A stretch of DNA of 43,672 nt from Candidatus Moduliflexus flocculans (GTDB taxonomy: Bacteria; Moduliflexota; Moduliflexia; Moduliflexales; Moduliflexaceae). Positions 36,203 to 43,605 of this stretch are shown here, piece by piece (positions within the stretch are counted from its first letter, which is position 1; every line of letters begins with the position of its first letter). The notes beneath the pieces were generated by a model. It searched no databases. It was given only the letters and a program-made list of their open reading frames with translations, and was not told where the DNA came from. Location: positions 281,175 through 324,846 of the forward strand of contig DF820455.1 in the NCBI GenBank assembly GCA_000739515.1. Direction: 5' to 3'. Made by a program: the position numbers and the translations under genes.

Positions 36203-38619
36203 GATGATCGTTCATCTCCTTTGCGCACTTTCGCCTGTTCAATCAGCGTCAGCATGTTCACATAGTCGAAATCGTTCTGTAAGCCTGTCAGAACATCAGC
36301 GACTTCGGTGGCATGCCTGCGAAGTTCGCGGATGCATGCGGTCATGGTTGACATGTCCACGATCGTCGTCGCATATTTGAATTGTTCCCAAAATTGGAGC
36401 GGCAGCGCGTCAGCATTCCCCCAGTTGATTCGCTCGAATTTGACAGCGGCATGTGCTGATTGGCCGTGCTGCTCGCTCAGCATGTCAGCGGCGATTTCCT
36501 GAAAATGAGGGATGCCGACCGGAATGTCGAACGCGAAGCGAAGCGAAGATGGCTCGCTCGTTTCGTCCGGCAATACGCGCAACTCACCGCCGATCAGCCG
36601 CGCGAATTGACGGGTAATCGGCATCAGCCCGTCGTCTGCGCGAATCGGCAAAAGCGGGCGCGAAACGATCTCGAAGGATAAACAGGCGTTTCCATCGGCA
36701 AGATGTTCGGCATCTTCCGGGCAATATGTCACGCATAACTCGACTTCGCCTTGATTGGTAATCTTCAAAATATCGGACATCAGATGCAGCAACACTTGAT
36801 GAAGTTTCACCGCGTCCGTTCTGACATAACGCGGAACATCCGGGTCGAGACAGAAGGCAAGGCGGACGTGTTCATGTTCGGCGCGAGAGAGAAGGAGAAA
36901 GCGGAGTTCCTCTAACATGCGATAAAGGTTAAAATCACGCTCATTCAGGATCACCTGCCCGGTTTCCAGCCGCGCTAAATCGAGCAGATTGTTCAACAGC
37001 AGCAGCAGATGCTCCCCATTGCGATGAATGGTGCGCAAGTAGGCGACATCTTCCGGCGGCATATTCTCGCGATGTTGCATTAACTCGCTGAACCCTAAGA
37101 TCGCAGTCAACGGCGTGCGGAGTTCATGGCTCATATTGGCTAAGAACGCACTTTTGGCGCGGTTCGCCGCCTCCGAATTTTTCCGCGCCTGCACTAATTC
37201 CGTAATATCGTGATATTGGCCGATATAGGCCACAATAGTCTGTTCAATCATCACTGGCGCTCCGTAGAGTTCCACCTCAACGACTTGCCCGTTTTTGCGT
37301 TGCCGCTGGGCGATTGTCCGAATCAGCGTTCCTTCTTTCAAAGAGTTCGTACACACAGACATTTCCTGCTTCCGATTCGGATTCACGATCAGATCATGCA
37401 CCTGCTGCCCGCGCGCTTCCTCCGCTGTATAACCGAACAGGTGTTCCGCTGCCGGATTCCACGAGGTGACGCGCATGTCGAGATCGGTAATAACGGTTGC
37501 CACCGGGCTGTTCATGAACAGCGTCTCGAAGAACTGCTTCTTCTGGTGGATTTGGCGGTAAAGCTGCGCGTTATGAATGGCAAGCGCCGCATGATTGCCC
37601 ACGACGCATAACATCCGCATGTCGTCATCACGATAAACGCCAGGCTGATGATAATCCACCGTCAACACGCCAAGCCCGTCATCGCCGACATAAAGCGGCA
37701 CGCCAATCCAGTTCCGTATCTGCGACGTTTCTTCCCATTTATCCCAATGCGGCAGAAGCTCCACGTCCGGCAACAACAGCGGCGTTCGCTTCAAAAATAC
37801 CTCAACCGCAGAATTTGTTCCGGCAAGCGGCACGGGCCTGCCCAAAAACCTGGGGGGAACGTTCGCGCCTAATGACAGCACTAAATCGTCATTTGTTTTC
37901 AAAAAAATTGCCGACGCATCATAGATAATAACTCGGCGCACCTGTTCCAGAATTTTTTGCAATACGGTCTCTTCGTCAAGGCTGTGACTTAAAATCATTG
38001 AAATATCTTGCAAGATTTCAGCGCGTTCACGCTGGCGGCGTTCTTGCTCGAAGAGTTTCGCATGATGGATCGCCCCGGCGATTTGTCCGGCGATGGTTCT
38101 TGCAAACGCGACATCTTTCGGAGAAAATGGGCGAAAGAGGCTGCGACTATAAAAGAGGACGACCCCTAACACGTCGTTATATGTGATTAATGGAAGCAGC
38201 ACAGCGGTTTTAATCTGAAAGCGCGTCACGACGCCCTGAAGATGTTCGAGCATTGGCTCGGTCTCGGCGTTTGCGATGACAAATGGCGTCTGTTTTTGGA
38301 ACAATGCGACGGTGATCGGAGATGAAAAATTCATTGACATTGAGAATCCGACCATCGTCTCATGTCGTTCATCTCCGGGAAAATCCATCACAAACTCAAT
38401 CCGGCTTTTATCCTCATTAACCGTGCCAATGGCAAGCGCCGTGCCGGGAAAGATATGACAGACTGCTTCGGAGATCGCGGTCAGCATGTGAGGAAGATCA
38501 AGGTTTGAGGTGATGGTTTGAGCCAACAGGTCTAACACCGCCAATTGATTGGTCTGCTCTTCATGTTCTGATTCAAGGCGATCTCTGTCTGAGAAGATAT
38601 GCGGCCTGGCGTCATTCAT
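36199..38619 (-). CDS. GAF-GAF-PAS histidine kinase with degenerate ATPase domain
   Basis: 806 residues from the ATG at 38619; the TTG-initiated extension to 38655 runs into a palindrome. GAF 1 (about 30-180), GAF 2 (about 200-355), PAS (about 365-480), and a HisKA domain with an intact H498 in [10 protein letters not shown]. The following ATPase region keeps its length but loses its motifs: the N box is HLMSDILKIT (Asp for the key Asn), the G1 position has no DxGxG, and the G2 glycines are replaced by PITRQFARLIGG. ATP binding is therefore unlikely. No receiver follows; the protein ends in the ~65-residue helical tail otherwise found after receivers (QFWEQFKYATTIVDMSTM and onward). It overlaps the next kinase gene by 4 nt. 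A regulatory pseudo-kinase, perhaps phosphorylated in trans on H498 by its coupled neighbour, is a reasonable inference. Confidence 0.9.
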   Translation of the reverse strand: MNDARPHIFSDRDRLESEHEEQTNQLAVLDLLAQTITSNLDLPHMLTAISEAVCHIFPGTALAIGTVNEDKSRIEFVMDFPGDERHETMVGFSMSMNFSSPITVALFQKQTPFVIANAETEPMLEHLQGVVTRFQIKTAVLLPLITYNDVLGVVLFYSRSLFRPFSPKDVAFARTIAGQIAGAIHHAKLFEQERRQRERAEILQDISMILSHSLDEETVLQKILEQVRRVIIYDASAIFLKTNDDLVLSLGANVPPRFLGRPVPLAGTNSAVEVFLKRTPLLLPDVELLPHWDKWEETSQIRNWIGVPLYVGDDGLGVLTVDYHQPGVYRDDDMRMLCVVGNHAALAIHNAQLYRQIHQKKQFFETLFMNSPVATVITDLDMRVTSWNPAAEHLFGYTAEEARGQQVHDLIVNPNRKQEMSVCTNSLKEGTLIRTIAQRQRKNGQVVEVELYGAPVMIEQTIVAYIGQYHDITELVQARKNSEAANRAKSAFLANMSHELRTPLTAILGFSELMQHRENMPPEDVAYLRTIHRNGEHLLLLLNNLLDLARLETGQVILNERDFNLYRMLEELRFLLLSRAEHEHVRLAFCLDPDVPRYVRTDAVKLHQVLLHLMSDILKITNQGEVELCVTYCPEDAEHLADGNACLSFEIVSRPLLPIRADDGLMPITRQFARLIGGELRVLPDETSEPSSLRFAFDIPVGIPHFQEIAADMLSEQHGQSAHAAVKFERINWGNADALPLQFWEQFKYATTIVDMSTMTACIRELRRHATEVADVLTGLQNDFDYVNMLTLIEQAKVRKGDERSS

Positions 38620-38635
38620 AAGTATGCCTGTCCCA

Positions 38636-38670
38636 TACGCCGCGCAGATTTTCAAAATCTGTGCGGCGTA
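38636..38670. repeat. Palindrome just upstream of the pseudo-kinase start
   Basis: TACGCCGCGCAGATTTT and AAAATCTGTGCGGCGTA (17-bp arms, one mismatch) around one C. It ends 16 bp before the ATG at 38619, so the hairpin would sit next to the ribosome site of the first kinase gene of the run. The rest of the 38671-38818 gap shows nothing notable. Confidence 0.8.
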
Positions 38671-38818
38671 TAATGCAACGTCAATGTAAAAATACTGGAA
38701 AAAGGGCAGGTCGGCAGAAATTCGAATGAGTTTCTGACTATTGCGAGATAGGAGAGATTGTCAAGAAAAGAGAGAAGGAAGCCGCATTTTTAGCAATGGA
38801 ACGGGAGGACACGCATAT

Positions 38819-41257
38819 TTATTGAACGATAAACACTGTAATTTCCTCGCTGCGAATGATTTCGCCCTGTCGTTCACCTTCGGCATAGATGCGATGCGTT
38901 CCGGGGCGAATTTGCCATGCCGCGCGAAACGGCGAAGCGGCTGACGCCCATTCCTGTTCGTCCACATACCATGTGATCTGCTCCACATCCGGCGGCGCGA
39001 CTGCCGCAAGCTGAATCGTCTGAAATTCTGGCCGTAGAATGGGATCGAGCGCATAGACATCGCCATGATTTGGATGGACAATGTGTATGGTTGGTGTCCC
39101 GGTTTGCGAATGCGCGGAATAGCGCGTTGGCGGCTCTGGATAGCCCATTTCATGCGCCCAGCTTTGATAGAGCGGCGGAAACTGCGTGAACACTTTTTTG
39201 ACCGCATTCGGCGCGTCCGGCTGGGTCAGCAGGCCATCGTCCGCATTCACCCAGACGGCATGGTGCATATCGCACGGTTCGGTCGGCGCGTTCTCCTGAA
39301 AAAAAATCTCGTCAATGCCGTGCGGGCAATTTTCCTGGACAAGTTTCCCGGACAGCGGGCAAATGCGGCGCGTCACCAATCCCTCCGGCAGCGATGCCAG
39401 CCAGTTCGACGGGTTGTAATGGCGATACAATGCCAGCATGACATCGCGATAAATCGGCGCGGCGCCGGTAATCCCGGAGACTTTGCGCATCGGCGTCCCG
39501 TCGAAATTCCCAACCCAGACGCCGACCGTGTAATCGCGGGTAAAGCCGACTGTCCAGTTGTCGCGGTAATCTTTCGACGTGCCGGTTTTCACGGCGGTGA
39601 CGAACGGCAACCCTAATGGCGTATCTTCGCCAAAGGCGCGGACGGCGGCCTGCCGATCCGCGAGAATATGCGCGATGATATATGAGGAACGCGGCGCGAA
39701 CGCCTGCATTGAAGGCGCAATCGGCTCATCAAGACGCGTGCGCACGCGCAGCGTTTTGCCGCCTCGCGCCAAGATCGCGTAAGCTCTGGTCAATTCGAAC
39801 AGCGTGACCTCGCCGTTGCCGAGTGTCAGGCCAGGGCCGTAAAATGACGGCAGTTCTTTCAGGCTGTCAAAGCCATACTGATGCAGGCGGCGATATAACG
39901 CCTCGACGCCAATATTTTCCGCCACCCGCGCAGCGGGCAGATTGTACGAGCAGGCGAGCGCCTCCCGCAGGCGCACCGGGCCATGAAATTTGCGGTCGTA
40001 GTTCTCTGGAATAAACGTGCGCGGCGCATTCGGGAAATCCTTGATGTCCGGCAAGAGTGTCGCGGGCGTATAATTGCGCTCTAACGCCAACTGATACGTA
40101 AACGGCTTCAGCGTCGAACCGGGCTGACGCAGCGCCAACACGCCGTTCACCTGCCCGGAAATCGCGTCGTCGAAATAGTCCTTCGAGCCGACATACGCGA
40201 GGATGTCGCCGGTGTCATTATCTAACACAAGAACAGCAGCATTCGTCACGTGATAATCCTTCAACTCGTCAATCCGGCGCGTGACAATTGCTTCCACCTG
40301 CTGCTGTACATAATAATCAAGCGTCGTTTTGATCTGCGCGTTTTCCCCTCCTGCGAGGGGTTGGGGTGGGGTATTGGTTGAACGGCTGATATTCAAATCG
40401 TCAACCCACCCCTTCCCACTCCCAGGAGGGGAATTCTTCGTCTTCGACGATTCGGAGGAGAGGTTCAGCGCATCGCAGAAATGGGACGCTTTGAAATGGA
40501 GATTTTTTGAGACGATGCGCAGCATTTCGCGACTGGCAAGCTGATACTCGTCCTCCTGAATCGCGCCGCTCGCGCGCAGTTGTTCCAATAAGCGCCGCTG
40601 CCGCTGCAAGGCGCGTTCCGGCGAGCGATACGGATTAAATCGCGACGGCGCTTGAATCAGGCCGACAAGATAAACGCTTTCCGCTAATGACAAATGCGCG
40701 GCGGGCTTGCCGAAATAGAGGCGCGATGCCGCTTCGATGCCGAACGCCTGATTCGAAAAACTGACGCGATTGAGGTACTGCGTCAAAATCTCCTGTTTGG
40801 ACAGATGCCGCTCTACCCTTAGCGCGAAGAGCATTTCGCGGCCTTTACCCCACAGTGAGCGCGGAAAGCCGACCTGCTGCTTGACAAGCTGCTGCGTGAT
40901 CGTGGACGCGCCGGACACCACGCGCCCGGACGCGAGATTTTGCCAGACCGCGCGGCCTAATGCAAACACATCCACGCCGGGATGCGAAAAAAACCGCCGG
41001 TCTTCCACTGCCATGACCGCCCGCGTGACAGTGGCCGGCAATTGGTCGAATGACAGCCACGTTGTCCGTCCTCCCGCCGCCGACAGGGTTTCCCGCAGCA
41101 AGACGCCGTTGCGGTCTGTAATTTTAACCGAAAGATCATTCTGGATCGCAAATAGGTCTTTCGGCAGCGGCAGGCCGAGATAGCCAATAAACGCGCAAAA
41201 CAATAAGACGCAGACCGCGCCCGCCACCCATCCGATTTTTTTGAAAAAGAATTTCAT
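38819..41257 (-). CDS. pbpC: Penicillin-binding protein 1C
   Basis: 812 residues. A single N-terminal membrane anchor (about 8-28) places the enzyme in the periplasm. Glycosyltransferase GT51 domain with the catalytic Glu85 in EDRRFFSHPGVD and STITQQLVKQ; transpeptidase domain with active-site S380 in STLK (K383), SYN at 436-438 and KTGT at 556-559; and the C-terminal PBP1C domain (about 720-812). It would polymerise and possibly cross-link peptidoglycan. Between the glycosyltransferase linker and the transpeptidase, residues about 272-305 (KTKNSPPGSGKGW, later NTPPQPLAGG) are encoded by a GC-rich dispersed repeat and look like an acquired insert. No alpha-2-macroglobulin (yfhM-like) gene, a frequent partner, is in the window. 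It is followed by kinase genes after a 199-bp gap, so it may be transcribed separately. Confidence 0.95.
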   Translation of the reverse strand: MKFFFKKIGWVAGAVCVLLFCAFIGYLGLPLPKDLFAIQNDLSVKITDRNGVLLRETLSAAGGRTTWLSFDQLPATVTRAVMAVEDRRFFSHPGVDVFALGRAVWQNLASGRVVSGASTITQQLVKQQVGFPRSLWGKGREMLFALRVERHLSKQEILTQYLNRVSFSNQAFGIEAASRLYFGKPAAHLSLAESVYLVGLIQAPSRFNPYRSPERALQRQRRLLEQLRASGAIQEDEYQLASREMLRIVSKNLHFKASHFCDALNLSSESSKTKNSPPGSGKGWVDDLNISRSTNTPPQPLAGGENAQIKTTLDYYVQQQVEAIVTRRIDELKDYHVTNAAVLVLDNDTGDILAYVGSKDYFDDAISGQVNGVLALRQPGSTLKPFTYQLALERNYTPATLLPDIKDFPNAPRTFIPENYDRKFHGPVRLREALACSYNLPAARVAENIGVEALYRRLHQYGFDSLKELPSFYGPGLTLGNGEVTLFELTRAYAILARGGKTLRVRTRLDEPIAPSMQAFAPRSSYIIAHILADRQAAVRAFGEDTPLGLPFVTAVKTGTSKDYRDNWTVGFTRDYTVGVWVGNFDGTPMRKVSGITGAAPIYRDVMLALYRHYNPSNWLASLPEGLVTRRICPLSGKLVQENCPHGIDEIFFQENAPTEPCDMHHAVWVNADDGLLTQPDAPNAVKKVFTQFPPLYQSWAHEMGYPEPPTRYSAHSQTGTPTIHIVHPNHGDVYALDPILRPEFQTIQLAAVAPPDVEQITWYVDEQEWASAASPFRAAWQIRPGTHRIYAEGERQGEIIRSEEITVFIVQ
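40344..40434. repeat. In-frame GC-rich repeat (family E) inside pbpC
   Basis: CCCCTCCTGCGAGGGG near one end and CTCCCAGGAGGGG near the other, with CCCCACCCC-type blocks between, inverted about a ~35-bp AT-richer centre. It is the same arrangement as at 28344-28424 and within 8045-8211. The frame stays open and about 30 residues are added. Confidence 0.85.
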
Positions 41258-41267
41258 CCGTAATCGC

Positions 41268-41363
41268 GTAAGTCGAAACTGGAGTTTCGACTTACCTAAA
41301 TAGTTCCTCTGAAAATAGCGTTTTCATGTCTGATAGTAGGTCGAAATTGGAGTTTCGACCTAC
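41268..41363. repeat. Two copies of palindrome family B upstream of pbpC
   Basis: 41268-41295: GTAAGTCGAAACT, GG, AGTTTCGACTTAC (perfect 13-bp arms). 41336-41363: GTAGGTCGAAATT, GG, AGTTTCGACCTAC (one mismatch). Both have the same GG spacer. They occupy the leader region of pbpC. The interval 41364-41508 is AT-rich, contains no gene I can support, and may hold divergent promoters. Confidence 0.85.
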
Positions 41364-41508
41364 GGAGGAGTTCTTGCATTCTCTGCGTTCCGCGTCAATA
41401 AGAATTTGACAAAAGACATCTTTCTTTTTTATTGACGGCAGAATCGAATTTTGCAACTATTAATCGTAAGGGATGGGGAAGATGATTCTTGTCGGATCGT
41501 AAAAGAAA

Positions 41509-41541
41509 AGCTGTCAGACACCTGAGAGGTGTCTGACAGCT
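41509..41541. repeat. Perfect palindrome (family C) just before the Uma2 gene
   Basis: AGCTGTCAGACACCT, GAG, AGGTGTCTGACAGCT: perfect 15-bp arms. It ends three bases before the first possible ATG of the Uma2-like gene. A degraded copy overlaps the end of the ABC gene at 14837-14869. Confidence 0.85.
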
Positions 41542-41544
41542 AAC

Positions 41545-42168
41545 ATGCGGATATTTTTTATGCAAGCAGCAAGCAATGTTATTCGGACAACCGAATTCAC
41601 GCCGGAAATGTATTTGGATTATGAACGGCGCAGCGCATTCAAAAGCGAATTTGTGAATGGCGCGATCTTCGCGATGGCGGGCGCAAGCGAGGCACATAAC
41701 CTGATCGTCGCAAATGTCGTCAGGGAACTCGGCATGCAGATGAAAGGCCGACCGTGCCGCGTCTATCCCAGCGATATGCGGGTGCGCATCCCACAAAAAA
41801 AACGCTATGTCTATCCTGACGCCATTGTGGTCTGCGGCGAACCGGAATTCGAGGATGAACACCGCGACACGCTGCTGAATCCGACGGTGGTTATTGAAGT
41901 CCTGTCCCCTTCGACCGAAAATTATGATCGCGTCGCGAAATTTGCCGCCTACCGCACAGTGGCTTCATTGCAAGAATATCTGTTGATCAGCCAGGACACG
42001 CCGCTGATCGAATGCTACACGCGCCAGGAAGGGACGCGCTTCTGGCTCTTTTCAGACGCCGACGGACGCGACGCCGTGATGGAATTGAATGCGATTCCGG
42101 CGCGTCTTGCGCTTGCCGAAGTTTATGAACATGTCGAATTTCAGCCCGGTCAGGGCGTAGAACCCTGA
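41545..42168 (+). CDS. Uma2-family (DUF820) endonuclease-like protein
   Basis: 207 residues from the ATG at 41545, or 202 from the ATG at 41560. Neither has a visible ribosome site; a palindrome occupies the expected position. Family features: TPEMYLDYERRSAFKSEFVNGAIFAMAGAS, H (AHNLIVANV), VYPSDMRVRIP, the PD-(D/E)xK-like core YVYPDAIVV ... PTVVIEVLSPSTENYDRVAKFAAYR, and QEYLLISQD. Asp in YPDA, Glu in IEVLS and the nearby Lys are the expected metal and catalytic positions. Uma2 proteins are abundant in cyanobacteria, Chloroflexi and similar genomes as many scattered paralogues; a nuclease fold is known but the cellular role is unclear. A hairpin terminator overlaps its 3' end. Confidence 0.88.
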   Translation: MRIFFMQAASNVIRTTEFTPEMYLDYERRSAFKSEFVNGAIFAMAGASEAHNLIVANVVRELGMQMKGRPCRVYPSDMRVRIPQKKRYVYPDAIVVCGEPEFEDEHRDTLLNPTVVIEVLSPSTENYDRVAKFAAYRTVASLQEYLLISQDTPLIECYTRQEGTRFWLFSDADGRDAVMELNAIPARLALAEVYEHVEFQPGQGVEP

Positions 42169-42180
42169 CTGGGCTTTATT
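42143..42180 (+). terminator. Rho-independent terminator-like hairpin at the end of the Uma2 gene
   Basis: Stem AGCCCGGTCAGGG (42143-42155) pairs with CCCTGACTGGGCT (42163-42175) around a 7-base loop, followed by TTTATT. The left arm lies in the last codons and the loop and right arm cover the stop codon of the Uma2-like gene. Confidence 0.65.
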
Positions 42181-42193
42181 GGGAGGAACAGAG

Positions 42194-42871
42194 ATGGCCG
42201 CATTCCGAACCCATGTGACCGCTGGCTTGCTTGTCGGGTATGCCGCCGGGGCGTTCGCCGAACTTTCGCGGTGGACGGTCGAGCCGTTCACGCCGTTTGC
42301 CATGTTCGCCGCCGGATTTATCGGCGCGTTTCTGCCGGACATGGACAGCGATTCCGGCAAGCCATTCGCGATTATTTTCGATCTGCTCGCGATTGTCGGC
42401 GGCAGCATCGTGTATTTGCACATTTTAAGTCAGCCGCCGCTTCCCTGGTATCTCTGGATCGCCTTTCCGCCGTTGGGTGCGTTGGCGATTCGCTACGGCG
42501 TCGGCTGGATTTTTCGGAAATACACCGCGCATCGCGGCATTTTCCATTCGATTCCAGCGGCGCTGATCGTTACGTTTGCTGCGCCGTTTGCGTTGCGGTC
42601 GTTCCGGCTGGATGATCGCGACCTGTTTGCGATTGCCGTCAGCATCGGCCTCGGCTATCTGAGCCATCTGATTCTGGATGAAGTCTATGCGTTCGTCAAT
42701 TTCGAAGGGCTGAAAATCAAGCCGAAAAAGTCCTTCGGAACGGCGCTGAGTTTCGCTGAAGACTCGAAAGCTGTGACGGTGATCGCGTATGTCATTTTAG
42801 CGGCGCTGGCGATAATTCAATGGGACTGGCTGCTCGCCGTCTGGCAGGATGCGCGGCTGATGTTGAAATAA
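42194..42871 (+). CDS. DUF457 / YdjM-like membrane-bound metal-dependent hydrolase
   Basis: 225 residues from the ATG at 42194 (GGAGGAA six bases upstream). It has four to five hydrophobic segments and the family signature: an early His (FRTHVTAGLLVGY), then an acidic metal site FLPDMDSDSGKP, then HRGIFHSIPAAL, and a late SHLILDEVYAF. The His/Asp set is typical of the inner-membrane hydrolase family that includes E. coli YdjM. The substrate is unknown in general. It lies just after the Uma2 terminator and 20 bp before the toxin-antitoxin-like pair. Confidence 0.85.
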   Translation: MAAFRTHVTAGLLVGYAAGAFAELSRWTVEPFTPFAMFAAGFIGAFLPDMDSDSGKPFAIIFDLLAIVGGSIVYLHILSQPPLPWYLWIAFPPLGALAIRYGVGWIFRKYTAHRGIFHSIPAALIVTFAAPFALRSFRLDDRDLFAIAVSIGLGYLSHLILDEVYAFVNFEGLKIKPKKSFGTALSFAEDSKAVTVIAYVILAALAIIQWDWLLAVWQDARLMLK

Positions 42872-42891
42872 TGCTGACGCGGGAGGATATG

Positions 42892-43182
42892 ATGATGAAA
42901 ACATATAGCACGATACTGATTGAAAAAAGTGCGTTGCCAAGCATTCAAGAAAGCCTTGCATTAGGTAAGCGCATTTTGGAACAAAAATTGGCAACATATC
43001 AACGCCGTTTGCGCGAGTTCGAAGCGACATTCAAGTTTGACACGTCAACGTTTGCGGAACGATTTGAAAATGGCGAATTAGGCGATGATAAGGTCTGGTT
43101 TGTTTGGGATCATGCGCGAAGCGCTGTTGCCGTGTTAGAAAAGAAATTGCATGATCTGGAAACCGTTCGTTATGAAGCTTGA
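42892..43182 (+). CDS. Small protein, putative antitoxin (TumA-like position)
   Basis: 96 residues from the ATG at 42892. Three consecutive ATGs (42889, 42892, 42895) follow GGGAGGAT; the second or third is best spaced. The protein starts with a short beta-like segment (KTYSTILIEKSA), then long helices with a coiled-coil character (SIQESLALGKRILEQKLATYQRRL) and an acidic middle (FENGELGDDKVWFVWDHA). I do not recognise a DNA-binding motif. Its 3' end overlaps the TumE-like gene by 11 nt, the usual arrangement for an antitoxin-toxin pair, and this is the main reason for the call. Confidence 0.65.
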   Translation: MMKTYSTILIEKSALPSIQESLALGKRILEQKLATYQRRLREFEATFKFDTSTFAERFENGELGDDKVWFVWDHARSAVAVLEKKLHDLETVRYEA

Positions 43183-43534
43183 AAATCGCCTCAAACAGAT
43201 AGAAATCGCTATCAAACAAGCTGATTGGTTCAGCGTTGATTCTCATGTCAATTATGAAACAGATTTTGCTGTTGGAGCATCACTTATTGAGGGAAGAATC
43301 GCCTTTTCGAATGGAACGATTTTGGAATTTGTCGAATCAATAACGCCAGAACGGTTGAAGTATCGTTATCAATATATGAATGCTGACGGCACAGTGATTT
43401 TTCGATATGACAACGCGCCGCACCATCGCAATCTTGCGACGTTTCCGCATCATAAGCATGTTGGAGAGCGTGTGATCGAAAGCGAAGAACCGACGTTGCG
43501 AAAAATAATCGAAGAAATTATTGATTTACTGTAA
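43172..43534 (+). CDS. TumE-family (DUF6516) putative toxin
   Basis: 120 residues from the ATG at 43172 (GGAAA upstream; a start at 43151 would add seven residues). Characteristic family motifs: GRIAFSNGTILEFVE, LKYRYQYMNADGTVIFRYDNAPHHR and ATFPHHKHV, then a C-terminal helical EEPTLRKIIEEIIDLL. Members are annotated as toxins of toxin-antitoxin systems; the mechanism is not settled as far as I know. It is translationally coupled (11-nt overlap) to the small upstream gene. A chromosomal accessory module is the likely nature. Confidence 0.8.
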   Translation: MKLENRLKQIEIAIKQADWFSVDSHVNYETDFAVGASLIEGRIAFSNGTILEFVESITPERLKYRYQYMNADGTVIFRYDNAPHHRNLATFPHHKHVGERVIESEEPTLRKIIEEIIDLL

Positions 43535-43567
43535 CTACACAGGCATCATATTCTGATAAAATTTTAC

Positions 43568-43597
43568 TTGATTTTAGTCAAGAAACACGAGTATAAA
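43568..43597 (+). promoter_or_regulatory. Possible sigma70-type promoter
   Basis: TTGATT (43568-43573), an 18-bp spacer and TATAAA (43592-43597). Transcription would start near 43604, almost on the ATG at 43606, so the message would be leaderless or nearly so. Confidence 0.35.
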
Positions 43598-43605
43598 AAT
43601 GTTCT

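Noticed and set aside
41395..41862. 155-codon minus-strand frame over the Uma2 gene
   Set aside because: It runs antisense through the Uma2-like core and a palindrome and has no recognisable domain.
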